DNA of 64,000 nt from REEB52 sp964626905. GTDB lineage: Bacteria; Chlamydiota; Chlamydiia; Chlamydiales; SM23-39. Location of the stretch: positions 124,001 to 188,000 of the forward strand of contig CAZVHA010000003.1 of NCBI GenBank assembly GCA_964626905.1. Direction: 5' to 3'. The position numbers and the translations under genes were made by a program. The notes under the pieces are model-generated. The model made no database searches. It was given only the letters and a program-made list of their open reading frames with translations, and was not told where the DNA came from. Shown in pieces: positions 26,713-35,585 of this stretch. Position 1 is the first letter of the stretch. Every line of letters begins with the position of its first letter.

Positions 26713-27687
26713 TCATTTAGGTTTTAATAAGAAAATGCTTGTGTAGGGAATCCCCGTTATTATTTTCTGAACGCATTCCCAGCCGGCCAACGGAAATAGG
26801 CTTTCCCACTCCGCAATTGTCGGAATGTACTGTCCCATCAAAGCGTGGAACACTTCAAATCCCAAGGTGAAAGTGGGAACGGTCTGTTGTGGAGGGAGCT
26901 GCGCTTGATAGGTATCGCAAAATAGAAAATAGCGAACATTGGGAAATACTTTTAAAAAATGAGAAAAAATCTGGATGCAGCGCTCTTTAGGCCATAAGTC
27001 ATGCCCCATGAAGAACGAGGAGATGAGATCGATATCTTTAAATTCTTCGAGAGCAGACAATTGTGAAACATCTCCCTGAACGATCTGGATCGAGTCTTCA
27101 GAGTTTGCCTTTTGCACGAGTTCTCGAGCGAGCGCCACTCCTCCCGAATCGATCTCGATTCCCACGGCTTTACATCCAATTTCGCGTCTGATTTCCAAAA
27201 TCCGATGCGCACTTCCGCAACCGAGATCAGCTATTTTATGAAAGGAGAGGGAGCGGAGAAGATCGAGTACCGATGAATCGACATGGGCAGTGCCGTAGTC
27301 CTTTCCCGCTTGGGCAATCGCTTTGCCATTGCGCCTATAAAAAGATCCCTTGCGCAAGCGTTGATCCATCAAAGAGGAAAAGTTAGCTAAAAAATCGGCA
27401 TACCCTTTGATCATCCAATGAAAATATCCTTTATCCCGATCGATTTCATCAAATCGAGCCCCCTTTTGCAAGAGATCTCGATCTTGTCGAACGATGTCAA
27501 AGCAGCTCAACGCATAGATCATCGAATAAAAACTGGCCGGGTCGAGGTGGTTGTCTTTACAAAATTGGGAAACGGGAACCCCCTCTTTTTTCTCATTTAG
27601 CGCGTGGAACAGGCCCAGTTCGAAGGCACCGGATATCGCCGAACTTGCAACTGTGGCGTTGAATAGCGTGGCAGAAAAATCGCTCAT
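26713..27687 (-). CDS. Small-molecule SAM methyltransferase with winged-helix N-terminal domain
   Basis: 324 residues. The N-terminal 100 residues look like the dimerisation/winged-helix domain of plant-type and antibiotic O-methyltransferases. The Rossmann part has motif I IADLGCGSAHRILEI and GIEIDSGGVALAREL. The later stretch LGFEVFHALMGQYIPTIAEW resembles methyltransferases acting on aryl-pyruvates or related acids, a comparison made from memory only. GGAG precedes ATG. It is 54 bp downstream of an unknown gene, same strand. Confidence 0.78.
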   Translation of the reverse strand: MSDFSATLFNATVASSAISGAFELGLFHALNEKKEGVPVSQFCKDNHLDPASFYSMIYALSCFDIVRQDRDLLQKGARFDEIDRDKGYFHWMIKGYADFLANFSSLMDQRLRKGSFYRRNGKAIAQAGKDYGTAHVDSSVLDLLRSLSFHKIADLGCGSAHRILEIRREIGCKAVGIEIDSGGVALARELVQKANSEDSIQIVQGDVSQLSALEEFKDIDLISSFFMGHDLWPKERCIQIFSHFLKVFPNVRYFLFCDTYQAQLPPQQTVPTFTLGFEVFHALMGQYIPTIAEWESLFPLAGWECVQKIITGIPYTSIFLLKPK

Positions 27688-27741
27688 GGGAAATCTCCTA
27701 TTTGTTGAATTGTGAGCGGGAGATTTTACAAAATCCGAAGA

Positions 27742-28575
27742 TTAATTTGCTAGATAGTCAAAATAGGTACGGATTTCCTCCGGCCTCACTTTAGGCAAGT
27801 CTTGCCCCCTATGAGGTTTCTCATGGGAAGAGGCCCCGTATTGGAAAAATTGGAAAACAATCGCGATCTTAATGTCTGACAAATGTTGTCCGAAATCTAG
27901 CAGAAGGATCTTTTCTAGATCTTTTGAAAACTCTTGATAGTATTTTCCTTCATCATTTGGCAAAGCGAAAGCGATTGTTATTTTGCTTTTGTTTGCCCGT
28001 AGTCCCTTCCTCACCGATTCGCGAACGAAATAATAGGCTTCGATATATCGGAGGAATGGATAAGCAGAGCGGGCATCTAGATCTGCAATGCCGTCAAGAA
28101 GAGAGGGATGAAAATCCAATAGCTCATCTATCCTCATGCCACATTTGTTGGTATCTGCCGAAAGGCGTTTAAAGGGTATTTCATTGATAAAGTGATAGAC
28201 GCCGCTATCGCTCGAAACGCGAGTGCAATATTGAAAAAACGAATGAGAGTAAATGCATTCGATGTCGGCAATGCTGATTTGATTGATCGCCTCGCCAAGG
28301 GCTGTTGATGTCTCCATATGGGATAGACTTTTGGTAAAATCCCAACTTTTGAGTGAACATAAATAGATTTTCACATCCCGTTTGAGGGCAAAAAGGGGCT
28401 CAAAAATGGATTGTTTCATAAACGATGCGCCAGCTTTTGGAATGCTGTCAAAACCTTCATACCAACAATAGATATCGAGAGGCCCCTTGATGTGCGCCAA
28501 ATCCTCGACAACCCGGTGAGTCACGCGCGGCTCAGAAACGAGATGAACATCTATCATTTCCGAGAAATGTAACAT
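27742..28575 (-). CDS. Unknown protein, 277 residues
   Basis: No family recognised. The protein is soluble and looks like a mixed alpha/beta fold: IDVHLVSE, LDIYCWYEGFDS, VKIYLCSL and IAIVFQFFQYG read as buried strands separated by helices. A helix near residues 165-195 is rich in aromatic residues (YPFLRYIEAYYFVRES). It is paired with the methyltransferase downstream and divergent from the HisC-like gene 44 bp away, suggesting a joint pathway. I compared it with tRNA-dependent cyclodipeptide synthases and could not make the catalytic spacing fit. Confidence 0.7.
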   Translation of the reverse strand: MLHFSEMIDVHLVSEPRVTHRVVEDLAHIKGPLDIYCWYEGFDSIPKAGASFMKQSIFEPLFALKRDVKIYLCSLKSWDFTKSLSHMETSTALGEAINQISIADIECIYSHSFFQYCTRVSSDSGVYHFINEIPFKRLSADTNKCGMRIDELLDFHPSLLDGIADLDARSAYPFLRYIEAYYFVRESVRKGLRANKSKITIAFALPNDEGKYYQEFSKDLEKILLLDFGQHLSDIKIAIVFQFFQYGASSHEKPHRGQDLPKVRPEEIRTYFDYLAN

Positions 28576-28619
28576 AGTTCTTGCTTTAAAAAAAGGGATA
28601 GTTCAGACTTTTCCCCGTC

Positions 28620-29795
28620 ATGGAAGTAAGAGAACCCTATAAGGCAGGGATTTATTTTTGCGATGCCGTTAACAAGGGCTTTTTGAATTTGGCCATTGGA
28701 GAAACTCCTTATGGCATGTCTGATGCTTCGCGAAAGGTCTTGATTGAAGCGGCTGAAAAGGGCTCGCTCCCCTATCCCGATAGTTCTGGGGGCGAGCTTG
28801 TAGAAAAAATTGCCTCTCATTGCCGAGTTGATCCTGACATGGTTTTTATCGGAAATGGAACCGATGAAATTCTCCTTTGCTGTGCATTGGCGTTTCTCAG
28901 AGCGGGAGATGCCTGTTTAATGTGCCGCCCTACATTTCCCGGCTTTGAGGCAAGCGCAGGTCTCGTTCGGGCAACTCCGCTCTATTCTCCTCTGAATCAA
29001 ATGCGAGTCGATGTTGAAAATATGGCGGCTCTCCTTCAAAAATGGCCCCCTCTTTGTTTTTTGTGCAATCCTCATAATCCCACTGGAACTGCAATCCGCC
29101 CCTCGGATGAGCGCTATCTCATTGAGACTGCATCTCGCTGTAACGTTGTGACTGTCGTCGATGAAGCTTATGCCGAATATGCCGATCCGAGCGAGCACGA
29201 AGCTGGGCGGGAAAAGGTGGATCAAATTCCCGAAAATTTTTGTGAGAGGGTACCCGTCTTTGAGTCCGCATTAAGCCTGGTTCATCAGTATCCGAATGTC
29301 ATTGTGACCAGAACCTTTTCGAAGATCTATGGCATTGCAGGGTTGCGATGCGGATATGCGATCGGGAATAAACTCCTCATTGAACAATTAAAGAAAACCC
29401 GCCACGCCGTCCCTTTCAATGTGAATCGCCTCGCCTTAATCGTCGGATGTGCGGCCATTCAAGATCAAAACTTTGTTCGAGAATGCTACCGAAAAACAGA
29501 AGAAGTAAAACAATTTTTTTACAGGTGGTTGAAGGAAAAGAACCTTTCCTATGTTCCTTCTTTCACAAATTTTGTCCTTGTCCATTTTAATAGGGAAACG
29601 GATTCGATATGTGCTGAGCTAAAGGATCGATATCAGATTCTTGTCCGATCGGGGACCCCTTTTGGATATCCCCATTCGATTCGGATCACATTAGGCACAT
29701 TGGATCAAATGAAGTATGCCGTCCAATGTCTTGAAAAAGTTTGTCTCAAATTTGAGTTGTCTGCAGCGCCTCCTGAGGCGGTTTTCTTTGAATGA
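28620..29795 (+). CDS. HisC-like PLP-dependent aminotransferase
   Basis: 391 residues, fold type I class II aminotransferase. CNPHNPTGT, VVDEAYAEYA and the PLP lysine motif RTFSKIYGIAGLRCGYAIG are all present, and FTNFVLVHF near the C-terminus is typical of histidinol-phosphate aminotransferase-like enzymes. No other histidine biosynthesis gene is in the window, so an aromatic or other amino-acid transamination is more likely than histidine synthesis. Its 3' end overlaps the convergent EamA gene by 50 bp. Confidence 0.88.
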   Translation: MEVREPYKAGIYFCDAVNKGFLNLAIGETPYGMSDASRKVLIEAAEKGSLPYPDSSGGELVEKIASHCRVDPDMVFIGNGTDEILLCCALAFLRAGDACLMCRPTFPGFEASAGLVRATPLYSPLNQMRVDVENMAALLQKWPPLCFLCNPHNPTGTAIRPSDERYLIETASRCNVVTVVDEAYAEYADPSEHEAGREKVDQIPENFCERVPVFESALSLVHQYPNVIVTRTFSKIYGIAGLRCGYAIGNKLLIEQLKKTRHAVPFNVNRLALIVGCAAIQDQNFVRECYRKTEEVKQFFYRWLKEKNLSYVPSFTNFVLVHFNRETDSICAELKDRYQILVRSGTPFGYPHSIRITLGTLDQMKYAVQCLEKVCLKFELSAAPPEAVFFE

Positions 29796-30648
29796 GCCAA
29801 GCTGAGCCGATAATAAGGAACCCTCCCAATATTTTAGTCAAAGTCAAAGGCTCTCCATAGATCATGAACGCCAGTCCCATCGTAACCACAGGCTCGATCA
29901 TTAATAAGAGCGATGTCTGCGTCGCCCCTGTCATGCGAATCCCTTTCATGAGACAAAAAATGGGGGCTGCTGTCGCGCATATCGCTAAAGAAAGGGCGAG
30001 CATCCACTCCGTAGAGTTATGGGGAAGGGCCAAAACTCCCTTGCTTAGAGCCGCCAAAAAGCTCATCATAAAAGCCCCACGCATTACATAAGTAGTCAAT
30101 GTGAGGGTGGGGATTCCCCGAATAAAGTGATCGCTATAGGAAATATATCCCGCTTGGATAAGACCCACTCCGATCCCGGTGACAATCCCAAGCCCATCCC
30201 ATGCGATCCCACCATCTTGCAATGGAGCGATCGCTAAAACACAGCCGAAAGAAGAGATGAGAAGCCCTAGCCATTGCATTCGGGTGGCAGCTCTTCGAAA
30301 GACGAACCGCTGAATCAAAAAAATAAAAAAAGGAAATGTATAGAGCAATAATGAGGCTAAAGAGGCTCCTAACCTGCTCACTGTAATAAAAAATAGCATG
30401 GAACGGGTCGTATCCCCAAGGAAACCGATCGAAAAGCACCTGATTTTGCTCTCCCAGGGAAGGTCCTGCGCTTTTTGAAATTGGTATAAAATGCTGAAAA
30501 TCAGGGCTGCGATCGCATAGCGCCAACTGAAGGCCGTGACGATGGGAATTTGCAATAGATGGAGCCACTTTCCTAAAAGGGCTGTGCCTGCATAGAAACA
30601 CGCTGCAATTAAAACCCAACAGGCGCCTTGATATTTCGCCGGCACCAT
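29746..30648 (-). CDS. EamA/DMT-family transporter
   Basis: 300 residues from ATG 30648; the start lies one base after the stop of the ABC ATPase gene (TGA-G-ATG), so the genes are coupled. Ten hydrophobic helices in two EamA halves are visible, the first with ALLGKWLHLLQIPIVTAFSWRYAIAALIF. Members export or import metabolites and amino acids. It ends in a hydrophilic tail (IQRKPPQEALQTTQI). The location at the end of an amino-acid uptake operon suggests amino-acid handling. Confidence 0.85.
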   Translation of the reverse strand: MVPAKYQGACWVLIAACFYAGTALLGKWLHLLQIPIVTAFSWRYAIAALIFSILYQFQKAQDLPWESKIRCFSIGFLGDTTRSMLFFITVSRLGASLASLLLYTFPFFIFLIQRFVFRRAATRMQWLGLLISSFGCVLAIAPLQDGGIAWDGLGIVTGIGVGLIQAGYISYSDHFIRGIPTLTLTTYVMRGAFMMSFLAALSKGVLALPHNSTEWMLALSLAICATAAPIFCLMKGIRMTGATQTSLLLMIEPVVTMGLAFMIYGEPLTLTKILGGFLIIGSAWLIQRKPPQEALQTTQI

Positions 30649-30649
30649 C

Positions 30650-31462
30650 TCAAATTTCCTGCAGAGGAGTTGAAATATCCATCTTGCATTTTGAGCAGAG
30701 GGCACCCTCTCTGGAAACAAGGTCGCCCAATGTATTTTTAGAATAGAGAAAATGGCCTAGTTTCGTATCCAGGAGAGAATTTCGATCCATGTGATTTTGA
30801 TCATAGCGCTCTACAATAGCCCCATGCTCTAAAAAGATCGCCTCTTCACAGATCTTTTGTGAAAAAAGGATATCTTGGCTCGAGATAATCACTCCCGTAC
30901 CCCCATTTTTTAGACGGCGGATAATCTGAATGAGAAGATTTGTATTTTCTGGATCTAACGCAGAAGTAGGCTCATCCAACATCAAAAACTGGGGGTCTAA
31001 CATGAGCGCCCTCAAAATGGAGGTCCTCTGCTGCTGGCCACCCGAAAGCTCATGGGGATATGAGTGGAGTAAGCCCTCCATCTCAAGCGAAAAAACCATC
31101 TCCTCAACTTTTTCATAAGCTGCTCTTTTCGAATACCCTAAAACCCTCATTAAAGGATGAGCGCAATTCTCCAATACATTCATGAAAGGGAAAAGGGCGT
31201 AGGCTTGTGGGACAAAGCCGATGAGTTGGCACCGTTCTTTTCGACTCAAATCACTGAGTCTTTTTCGATTGCAAAAAATATCCCCCTGATATTTTTTCTC
31301 GATTTGAGCAATGGAGCGCAAAATGGAGGTCTTTCCAGATCCGCTTTTTCCTAAGAAGAGGGTCACTCTCCCTTTTTCGATAGTCAAAGAAATATTTTTA
31401 AGGATATTGAATGGTTTTTTCTTTTTGTGTTTTACAAGAGAAAGGCTCCGAATTTCAATCAT
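30650..31462 (-). CDS. Polar amino-acid ABC transporter ATPase
   Basis: 270 residues with Walker A GKSGSGKTS, signature LSGGQQQR and Walker B FLMLDEPTSALD, as in GlnQ/HisP-type ATPases. A C-terminal extension of about 30 residues contains CSKCK, a possible metal-binding pair not usual in the family. It powers import through the permease encoded just upstream (1 bp gap). Confidence 0.92.
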   Translation of the reverse strand: MIEIRSLSLVKHKKKKPFNILKNISLTIEKGRVTLFLGKSGSGKTSILRSIAQIEKKYQGDIFCNRKRLSDLSRKERCQLIGFVPQAYALFPFMNVLENCAHPLMRVLGYSKRAAYEKVEEMVFSLEMEGLLHSYPHELSGGQQQRTSILRALMLDPQFLMLDEPTSALDPENTNLLIQIIRRLKNGGTGVIISSQDILFSQKICEEAIFLEHGAIVERYDQNHMDRNSLLDTKLGHFLYSKNTLGDLVSREGALCSKCKMDISTPLQEI

Positions 31463-31463
31463 G

Positions 31464-32153
31464 TCAAGCTCTCACTTTTCTCATCATTCGCTTCTCTAAA
31501 TTCTTCGCAAAGAAATTTAATATGAGGGACATTAACACATAAAAAATAGCCACAATCAAATAGATGGCAAGCGGGTGTTTTAGTTCTCTGGAGACGATGT
31601 TCATTCCCATTCGGGTCAATTCCAGCATCCCGATCGAAGAGAGGATGGCTGTACTTTTTAAGATCGACTCAAATTCGTTATTGAGCGCTGGCAGTACATT
31701 TCGGAGCATCTGCGGCAAAATGATATAGAGGAGCATTTTGATCTTATTGTAGCCCAATACAAACGCCGCTTCCCATTGGGATGGATGAATCGAGTTGAGT
31801 CCTGCGCGAACAATTTGGCAAACGTATCCCGATGAACATGTCCCTAAGGCGATGAATGACGCGCTGAAGACATCGAGATTGACGCCGATGAGATCGGGGA
31901 GGACAAAGTAGACAATCAAGAGCTGAACGTAGAAAGGGACCGCTCGGAGGATAAAGGTGATGAATTGCAAAACCGGCGAAAGAATGGGAATTTTGATCTC
32001 TTCGCAACAGAGGATTCCAAAAGTCATTCCAAGCCCAAAACTCAAGCTGACGGAACAGAGCAAAACTTCCACAGTTAAAACCGCCCCTTTTGCGAGGAGC
32101 GGCAGTGTGCGAAAGAAAAGATCGATTAAAAACGTACTCTCTACCATCATCAC
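31464..32153 (-). CDS. Polar amino-acid ABC transporter permease
   Basis: 229 residues with about five membrane segments and the permease EAA-like loop QWEAAFVLGYNKIKMLLYIILPQ. This is the HisM/GlnP type. The first ATG is preceded by AGGTG and overlaps the substrate-binding gene stop by 4 bp. Confidence 0.92.
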   Translation of the reverse strand: MMMVESTFLIDLFFRTLPLLAKGAVLTVEVLLCSVSLSFGLGMTFGILCCEEIKIPILSPVLQFITFILRAVPFYVQLLIVYFVLPDLIGVNLDVFSASFIALGTCSSGYVCQIVRAGLNSIHPSQWEAAFVLGYNKIKMLLYIILPQMLRNVLPALNNEFESILKSTAILSSIGMLELTRMGMNIVSRELKHPLAIYLIVAIFYVLMSLILNFFAKNLEKRMMRKVRA

Positions 32154-32953
32154 CTAGATTCTATTTTCCACTTCTTTTCTAACTCGGCGATTTTTCCCTC
32201 GGCTCTCAGGTCGGCGACCACTTTCTTCACTTCAGCCGCTAATTTTGTGTTTTCTTTATGAAGGCAAATCCCATTTCCCATTGTTTGTTGGCTTCTGGGA
32301 AGGGGTAGATAGACTACTTTGATTTCAGGATGCTGAGATAGAACGTGCTGAACAAGCTCGTTATCTATGGCCATGATGTTTGCCTTGCCGTATTTGATCT
32401 CCATAATTGCGTCTGAGATCTTTTCCATAAAGCGCACCTTTACATCTGGGTAATTTTGCAGTACAGCGTCTTGAAAGGATCCGGCCTCAACACAAACGAC
32501 ATAGTTCGGCAACTTAGCGAAATCTCCAATTTCTTTGACCGATTTTTGGGGTTCTTTCGTATAAAGAAAAGACATTTCTGAAATCTTGCTGCCCTGGTAA
32601 TAGACCATTTCCATCTCTTTTTGCCGTTGCTCTGTAATCGACATAGCCCATATGACGGCATCGATTTTCTTTTTTTGCAATCCCAATAAGAGGCTGGTCA
32701 TGCCTCCGAGATCTTTCAGAACGGGTTTTTTATGCATACGGTGAGCGATTAGATTGGCCACATCGATATCGAAACCCTCATATTCCCCTTTCTCATTTAG
32801 ACTGACATACGGCGCATATCCACTGGTCATTCCAAACACGATGCTCTCTTCAGCATTCTCCTTTTCCTCTTTGGCAAAACCGACAAAGGGCAACATCAAC
32901 ATCAGCAAGATCCCACATAGGCGACCCATCAGTGAATTCTCAGACATAATCAC
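32150..32953 (-). CDS. Polar amino-acid ABC transporter substrate-binding protein
   Basis: 267 residues, GTG start with GGAGG 5 nt upstream. An N-terminal signal sequence (LCGILLMLMLPFVGFA) leads to the periplasm. The body is a type II periplasmic binding fold: FGMTSGYAPYVSLNEKGEYEGFDIDVANLIAHR, and VIWAMSITEQRQKEM. The family binds arginine, glutamine, histidine or similar. First gene of the binding-protein/permease/ATPase/EamA operon. Confidence 0.92.
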   Translation of the reverse strand: MIMSENSLMGRLCGILLMLMLPFVGFAKEEKENAEESIVFGMTSGYAPYVSLNEKGEYEGFDIDVANLIAHRMHKKPVLKDLGGMTSLLLGLQKKKIDAVIWAMSITEQRQKEMEMVYYQGSKISEMSFLYTKEPQKSVKEIGDFAKLPNYVVCVEAGSFQDAVLQNYPDVKVRFMEKISDAIMEIKYGKANIMAIDNELVQHVLSQHPEIKVVYLPLPRSQQTMGNGICLHKENTKLAAEVKKVVADLRAEGKIAELEKKWKIESR

Positions 32954-33056
32954 AAGAACCTCCCTAAAAAGAATTTAAAATCGAAACTCCTTCCATTTTA
33001 GAGGAAAGAATAAGATTTCGTAAATCAAAAAAAATTTATTTCCGGAGGCGAGAAGA

Positions 33057-33077
33057 CTCGGCTTCTTCAGAGCCGAG
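33057..33077 (-). terminator. Possible terminator hairpin at the end of the ATP-grasp gene
   Basis: CTCGGCT (33057-33063) and AGCCGAG (33071-33077) form a 7-bp stem whose loop contains the ATP-grasp stop codon. The T-run comes only about 20 nt further on the minus strand, so support is modest. Confidence 0.35.
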
Positions 33078-34392
33078 ATGAATCGCATCTTTTGCAAAGA
33101 AAGATTCCCCTCGTCTCCCATTCCCTAATTTTTCTTAAGTCTTCTTCGATCTGCATTCGGTTTTCTGAACAAAGAAAAACATCTCCTGGAGAAGATAATA
33201 GGTCTACTGTTCGCTTGATAGAACAGCCTGGCTGGCAAAAAATCCGATGTAAGTAGAAGGAGGGGAGTTTTTCAATATTATCTAGAAAACGGATCTCTTC
33301 GACTTCCCCTTCATGCTGAGAGATCAGATGGACGGCCATCATGTACTTGCGCACGCGATAAGGGGCCCTCGTCTTCTCTTTAAATATGGCTGGATCCAAA
33401 AGAGCGAGCGCTGTGAGTTCGATTTGACTTTGTCCAAGGCACTCTTGCATGAGCTGTTCGGGGAAGCTGTGCCCATGAGGTCTGGCGTTGCATTCAATGA
33501 GGAGGGGCCCTTTTGCTGTTTGGACAATTTCTAAATGCGCAGCTCCTTGCCGGATCTGCAAAACATCCAGCACATTGCGCGCATATTCAAAGATCTCTTC
33601 TGCATGAGGGCATTCTGACGGCCTAAGTAAAGAGTAAGTTTCAAAGATCAAGCGGCCGTTAGCATCTTCTCTTTTTCCGTAGATCATAAAACTCTGGATG
33701 TAGTGAGACGCGTCTTGGCTGACTGTATTAACGATGTATTCATCGCCCACTAAGTATTCCTGGATGAGAGCTTCTCGATTGACGGATCCGAAGAGATTGT
33801 TGGCTCCCAAGATAGAGTCAAGCGCTCTCATCACCTCATCTGCATTTTGGCATAGATGAAAACCATCAGCCCCAGCGCTATCTAGCGGTTTGACCACAAT
33901 AGGCCAACTCCCATATGCCTTTATCCAGTGATAAGCCTCTTCTTTATTCTTAATTTTACCCTGGGCAGCTGAACGGATCCCATTTTCTCTGAGGGTTTCT
34001 CCTGTCAAAAATTTGTTTCTGCAGCGACTTCCAGTTCCTGCGGGATTGGATGGAAGGTGCAAAGCGATGCTTAGTTCTTCAGCGAGTTCAACTCCCAGTT
34101 CACTGCCGGGTACAACACATGCAATTCGTCTATTTTCCAAACTTTTCACAAGACTGTTCAAATCATTTGAATTTTCAAGGCAAATCTTGTAGTCATTGGG
34201 CCCTGGACAGAAGTTTTGTGTAAGACCGATCGACCTACTGCGAACATGAATAGATGAATAGCCCATTTTGGCAAACTGGGAAGGATAATATTTCCCTGTC
34301 GATATCCCATCGACAACAAGGCAAACCTCTTTTTGTTCCATGGAGAACAATGAGGAGAAGAAAAACAGTGCTGTAAAGATGGATAAGTACAT
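33067..34392 (-). CDS. ATP-grasp ligase (L-amino acid ligase-like) with hydrophobic N-terminus
   Basis: 441 residues. ATP-grasp features: PIVVKPLDSAGADGF (Lys and Gly-rich loop), IQEYLVGDEYIVNT, and the metal-binding LIECNARPHGHSFP. This group joins an amino acid or small acid to another amine with ATP. Unusually, residues 1-17 (MYLSIFTALFFFSSLFS) look like a membrane or export segment; an internal ATG at 34341 (MEQKEVCLVVDG) would remove it but has no ribosome binding site. It lies next to the amino-acid transporter operon, same strand, 113 bp away. Confidence 0.83.
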   Translation of the reverse strand: MYLSIFTALFFFSSLFSMEQKEVCLVVDGISTGKYYPSQFAKMGYSSIHVRSRSIGLTQNFCPGPNDYKICLENSNDLNSLVKSLENRRIACVVPGSELGVELAEELSIALHLPSNPAGTGSRCRNKFLTGETLRENGIRSAAQGKIKNKEEAYHWIKAYGSWPIVVKPLDSAGADGFHLCQNADEVMRALDSILGANNLFGSVNREALIQEYLVGDEYIVNTVSQDASHYIQSFMIYGKREDANGRLIFETYSLLRPSECPHAEEIFEYARNVLDVLQIRQGAAHLEIVQTAKGPLLIECNARPHGHSFPEQLMQECLGQSQIELTALALLDPAIFKEKTRAPYRVRKYMMAVHLISQHEGEVEEIRFLDNIEKLPSFYLHRIFCQPGCSIKRTVDLLSSPGDVFLCSENRMQIEEDLRKIREWETRGIFLCKRCDSSRL

Positions 34393-34528
34393 AGAATCTC
34401 ATTCCAAAAGGAGAATGACCCAGAATTCTAAAGATCTCGCCGCCAAAATTCAAGCGATAAATTAACCCAGGGTGATTGCATGATGCGCCACGAGGCGCAC
34501 ATTAACTAGTATAGATAGTGAAAGTCCA

Positions 34529-34554
34529 TTTATTCAACCAAGGGATTTTAAGTC
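34529..34554. repeat. attachment-site-like copy of tRNA-Leu (left)
   Basis: These 26 bp are identical to 36369-36394 inside the tRNA-Leu(UAA) gene, covering the anticodon loop, 3' anticodon stem and variable arm. Identity ends sharply on both sides. Such a tRNA fragment at a distance of 1.84 kb is the mark left by site-specific integration into a tRNA. Confidence 0.8.
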
Positions 34555-34668
34555 TGCCCAAATTCATTGTTAACCACAATATCCTACACTCAACTAGCCG
34601 TTGTCGAATATATCACTTGTCGGCTATTCTGTTTCTTCTAAAAAAATCTTTTCTTCCTGAGGATTTAT

Positions 34669-35565
34669 ATGCAAGAGCCCGAAAATACCCAACTTGTCCC
34701 CCACAACTTGTCCTTTGAGTCCCTTAAAAAGCTCAATGAACACGGAGTCGAATACTGGAGCGCCAGAGACCTCCAGCCCTGTCTCGGCTATTCTCAGTGG
34801 AGATATTTTGAAAACGCCCTTAAAAAAGCCATAGAGTCCTGTAAGCAATCAAGCAATGACCCAGCCCATCACTTTGCGGGCGCCCGCAAGCAGATCCAGT
34901 TTGGCAAAGGCGCCACACAACTAGTTGAGGATTATCACCTTTCCCGTTTCGCCTGTTACCTCATCGCTCAAAACGGAGATCCCAGAAAGCCAGAAATTGC
35001 TGAGGCCCAAAAGTATTTTGCCATTCAAACGCGACGCCAAGAAATTTCAGACCAAATGGCTGCTGATCTCGAACGACTGGAAACACGCCAGGAGACCTCA
35101 GTGGAATTCAAAGCCTTGTCCGGCGCCGCTCGAGAGGCCGGTGTTCAAGATAAGATGTTCGGCGTCTTTCATGACGCTGGCTACAAAGGTCTCTACGGCG
35201 GCCTTGGAGTGGACGCAATCAAAGCTCGTAAAGGAATCCCTCCTAAAGAGAATTTGATGGATCGCATGGACACAACCGAACTGATCGCCAACCAGTTTCG
35301 GATGTCCCAAACACGGGAAAAGCTCAAGCGGGAAAACATCAGAGATCAACGAGACGCCATGGATGCCCACGAAATGGTGGGAAGAAAGGTGCGCTCAGCT
35401 ATCGAAGAGATCGGTGGCACTATGCCAGAAAATATCGCTCCTGCCGAACATATCAAGACTGTGGAAAAACGGCTAAAAAAAGTTAAACCCAATTTGATTC
35501 TCGAAGACAAAGATGGAGGACTTCTCCACCAAGATCAAGCTGAGAAAAAGAACGAAAATCAGTAA
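34669..35565 (+). CDS. dinD: DNA damage-inducible protein D-like (DinD)
   Basis: 298 residues, start behind GAGG. It has the BRO-N/DinD head: FESLKKLNEHGVEYWSARDLQPCLGYSQWRYFENALKKAIESC, then GKGATQLVEDYHLSRFACYLIAQNGDPRKPEIAEAQKYFAIQTRRQE. In E. coli DinD is SOS-induced and binds RecA. The C-terminal half is helical and charged. Location inside the tRNA-bounded segment suggests transfer. I see no clear LexA box in front of it. Confidence 0.9.
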   Translation: MQEPENTQLVPHNLSFESLKKLNEHGVEYWSARDLQPCLGYSQWRYFENALKKAIESCKQSSNDPAHHFAGARKQIQFGKGATQLVEDYHLSRFACYLIAQNGDPRKPEIAEAQKYFAIQTRRQEISDQMAADLERLETRQETSVEFKALSGAAREAGVQDKMFGVFHDAGYKGLYGGLGVDAIKARKGIPPKENLMDRMDTTELIANQFRMSQTREKLKRENIRDQRDAMDAHEMVGRKVRSAIEEIGGTMPENIAPAEHIKTVEKRLKKVKPNLILEDKDGGLLHQDQAEKKNENQ

Positions 35566-35585
35566 ACATCGTCAAAATTACGGCT

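Noticed and set aside
27742..28575. tRNA-dependent cyclodipeptide synthase
   Set aside because: NEIPF and YP stretches look similar at first, but the Tyr-x3-Glu spacing, the distance to the second Tyr and the Ser nucleophile loop do not fit.
34529..34554. A second, degenerate tRNA-Leu gene
   Set aside because: Only 26 bp match; no acceptor or D/T arm can be formed, so it is an attachment-site-type fragment.
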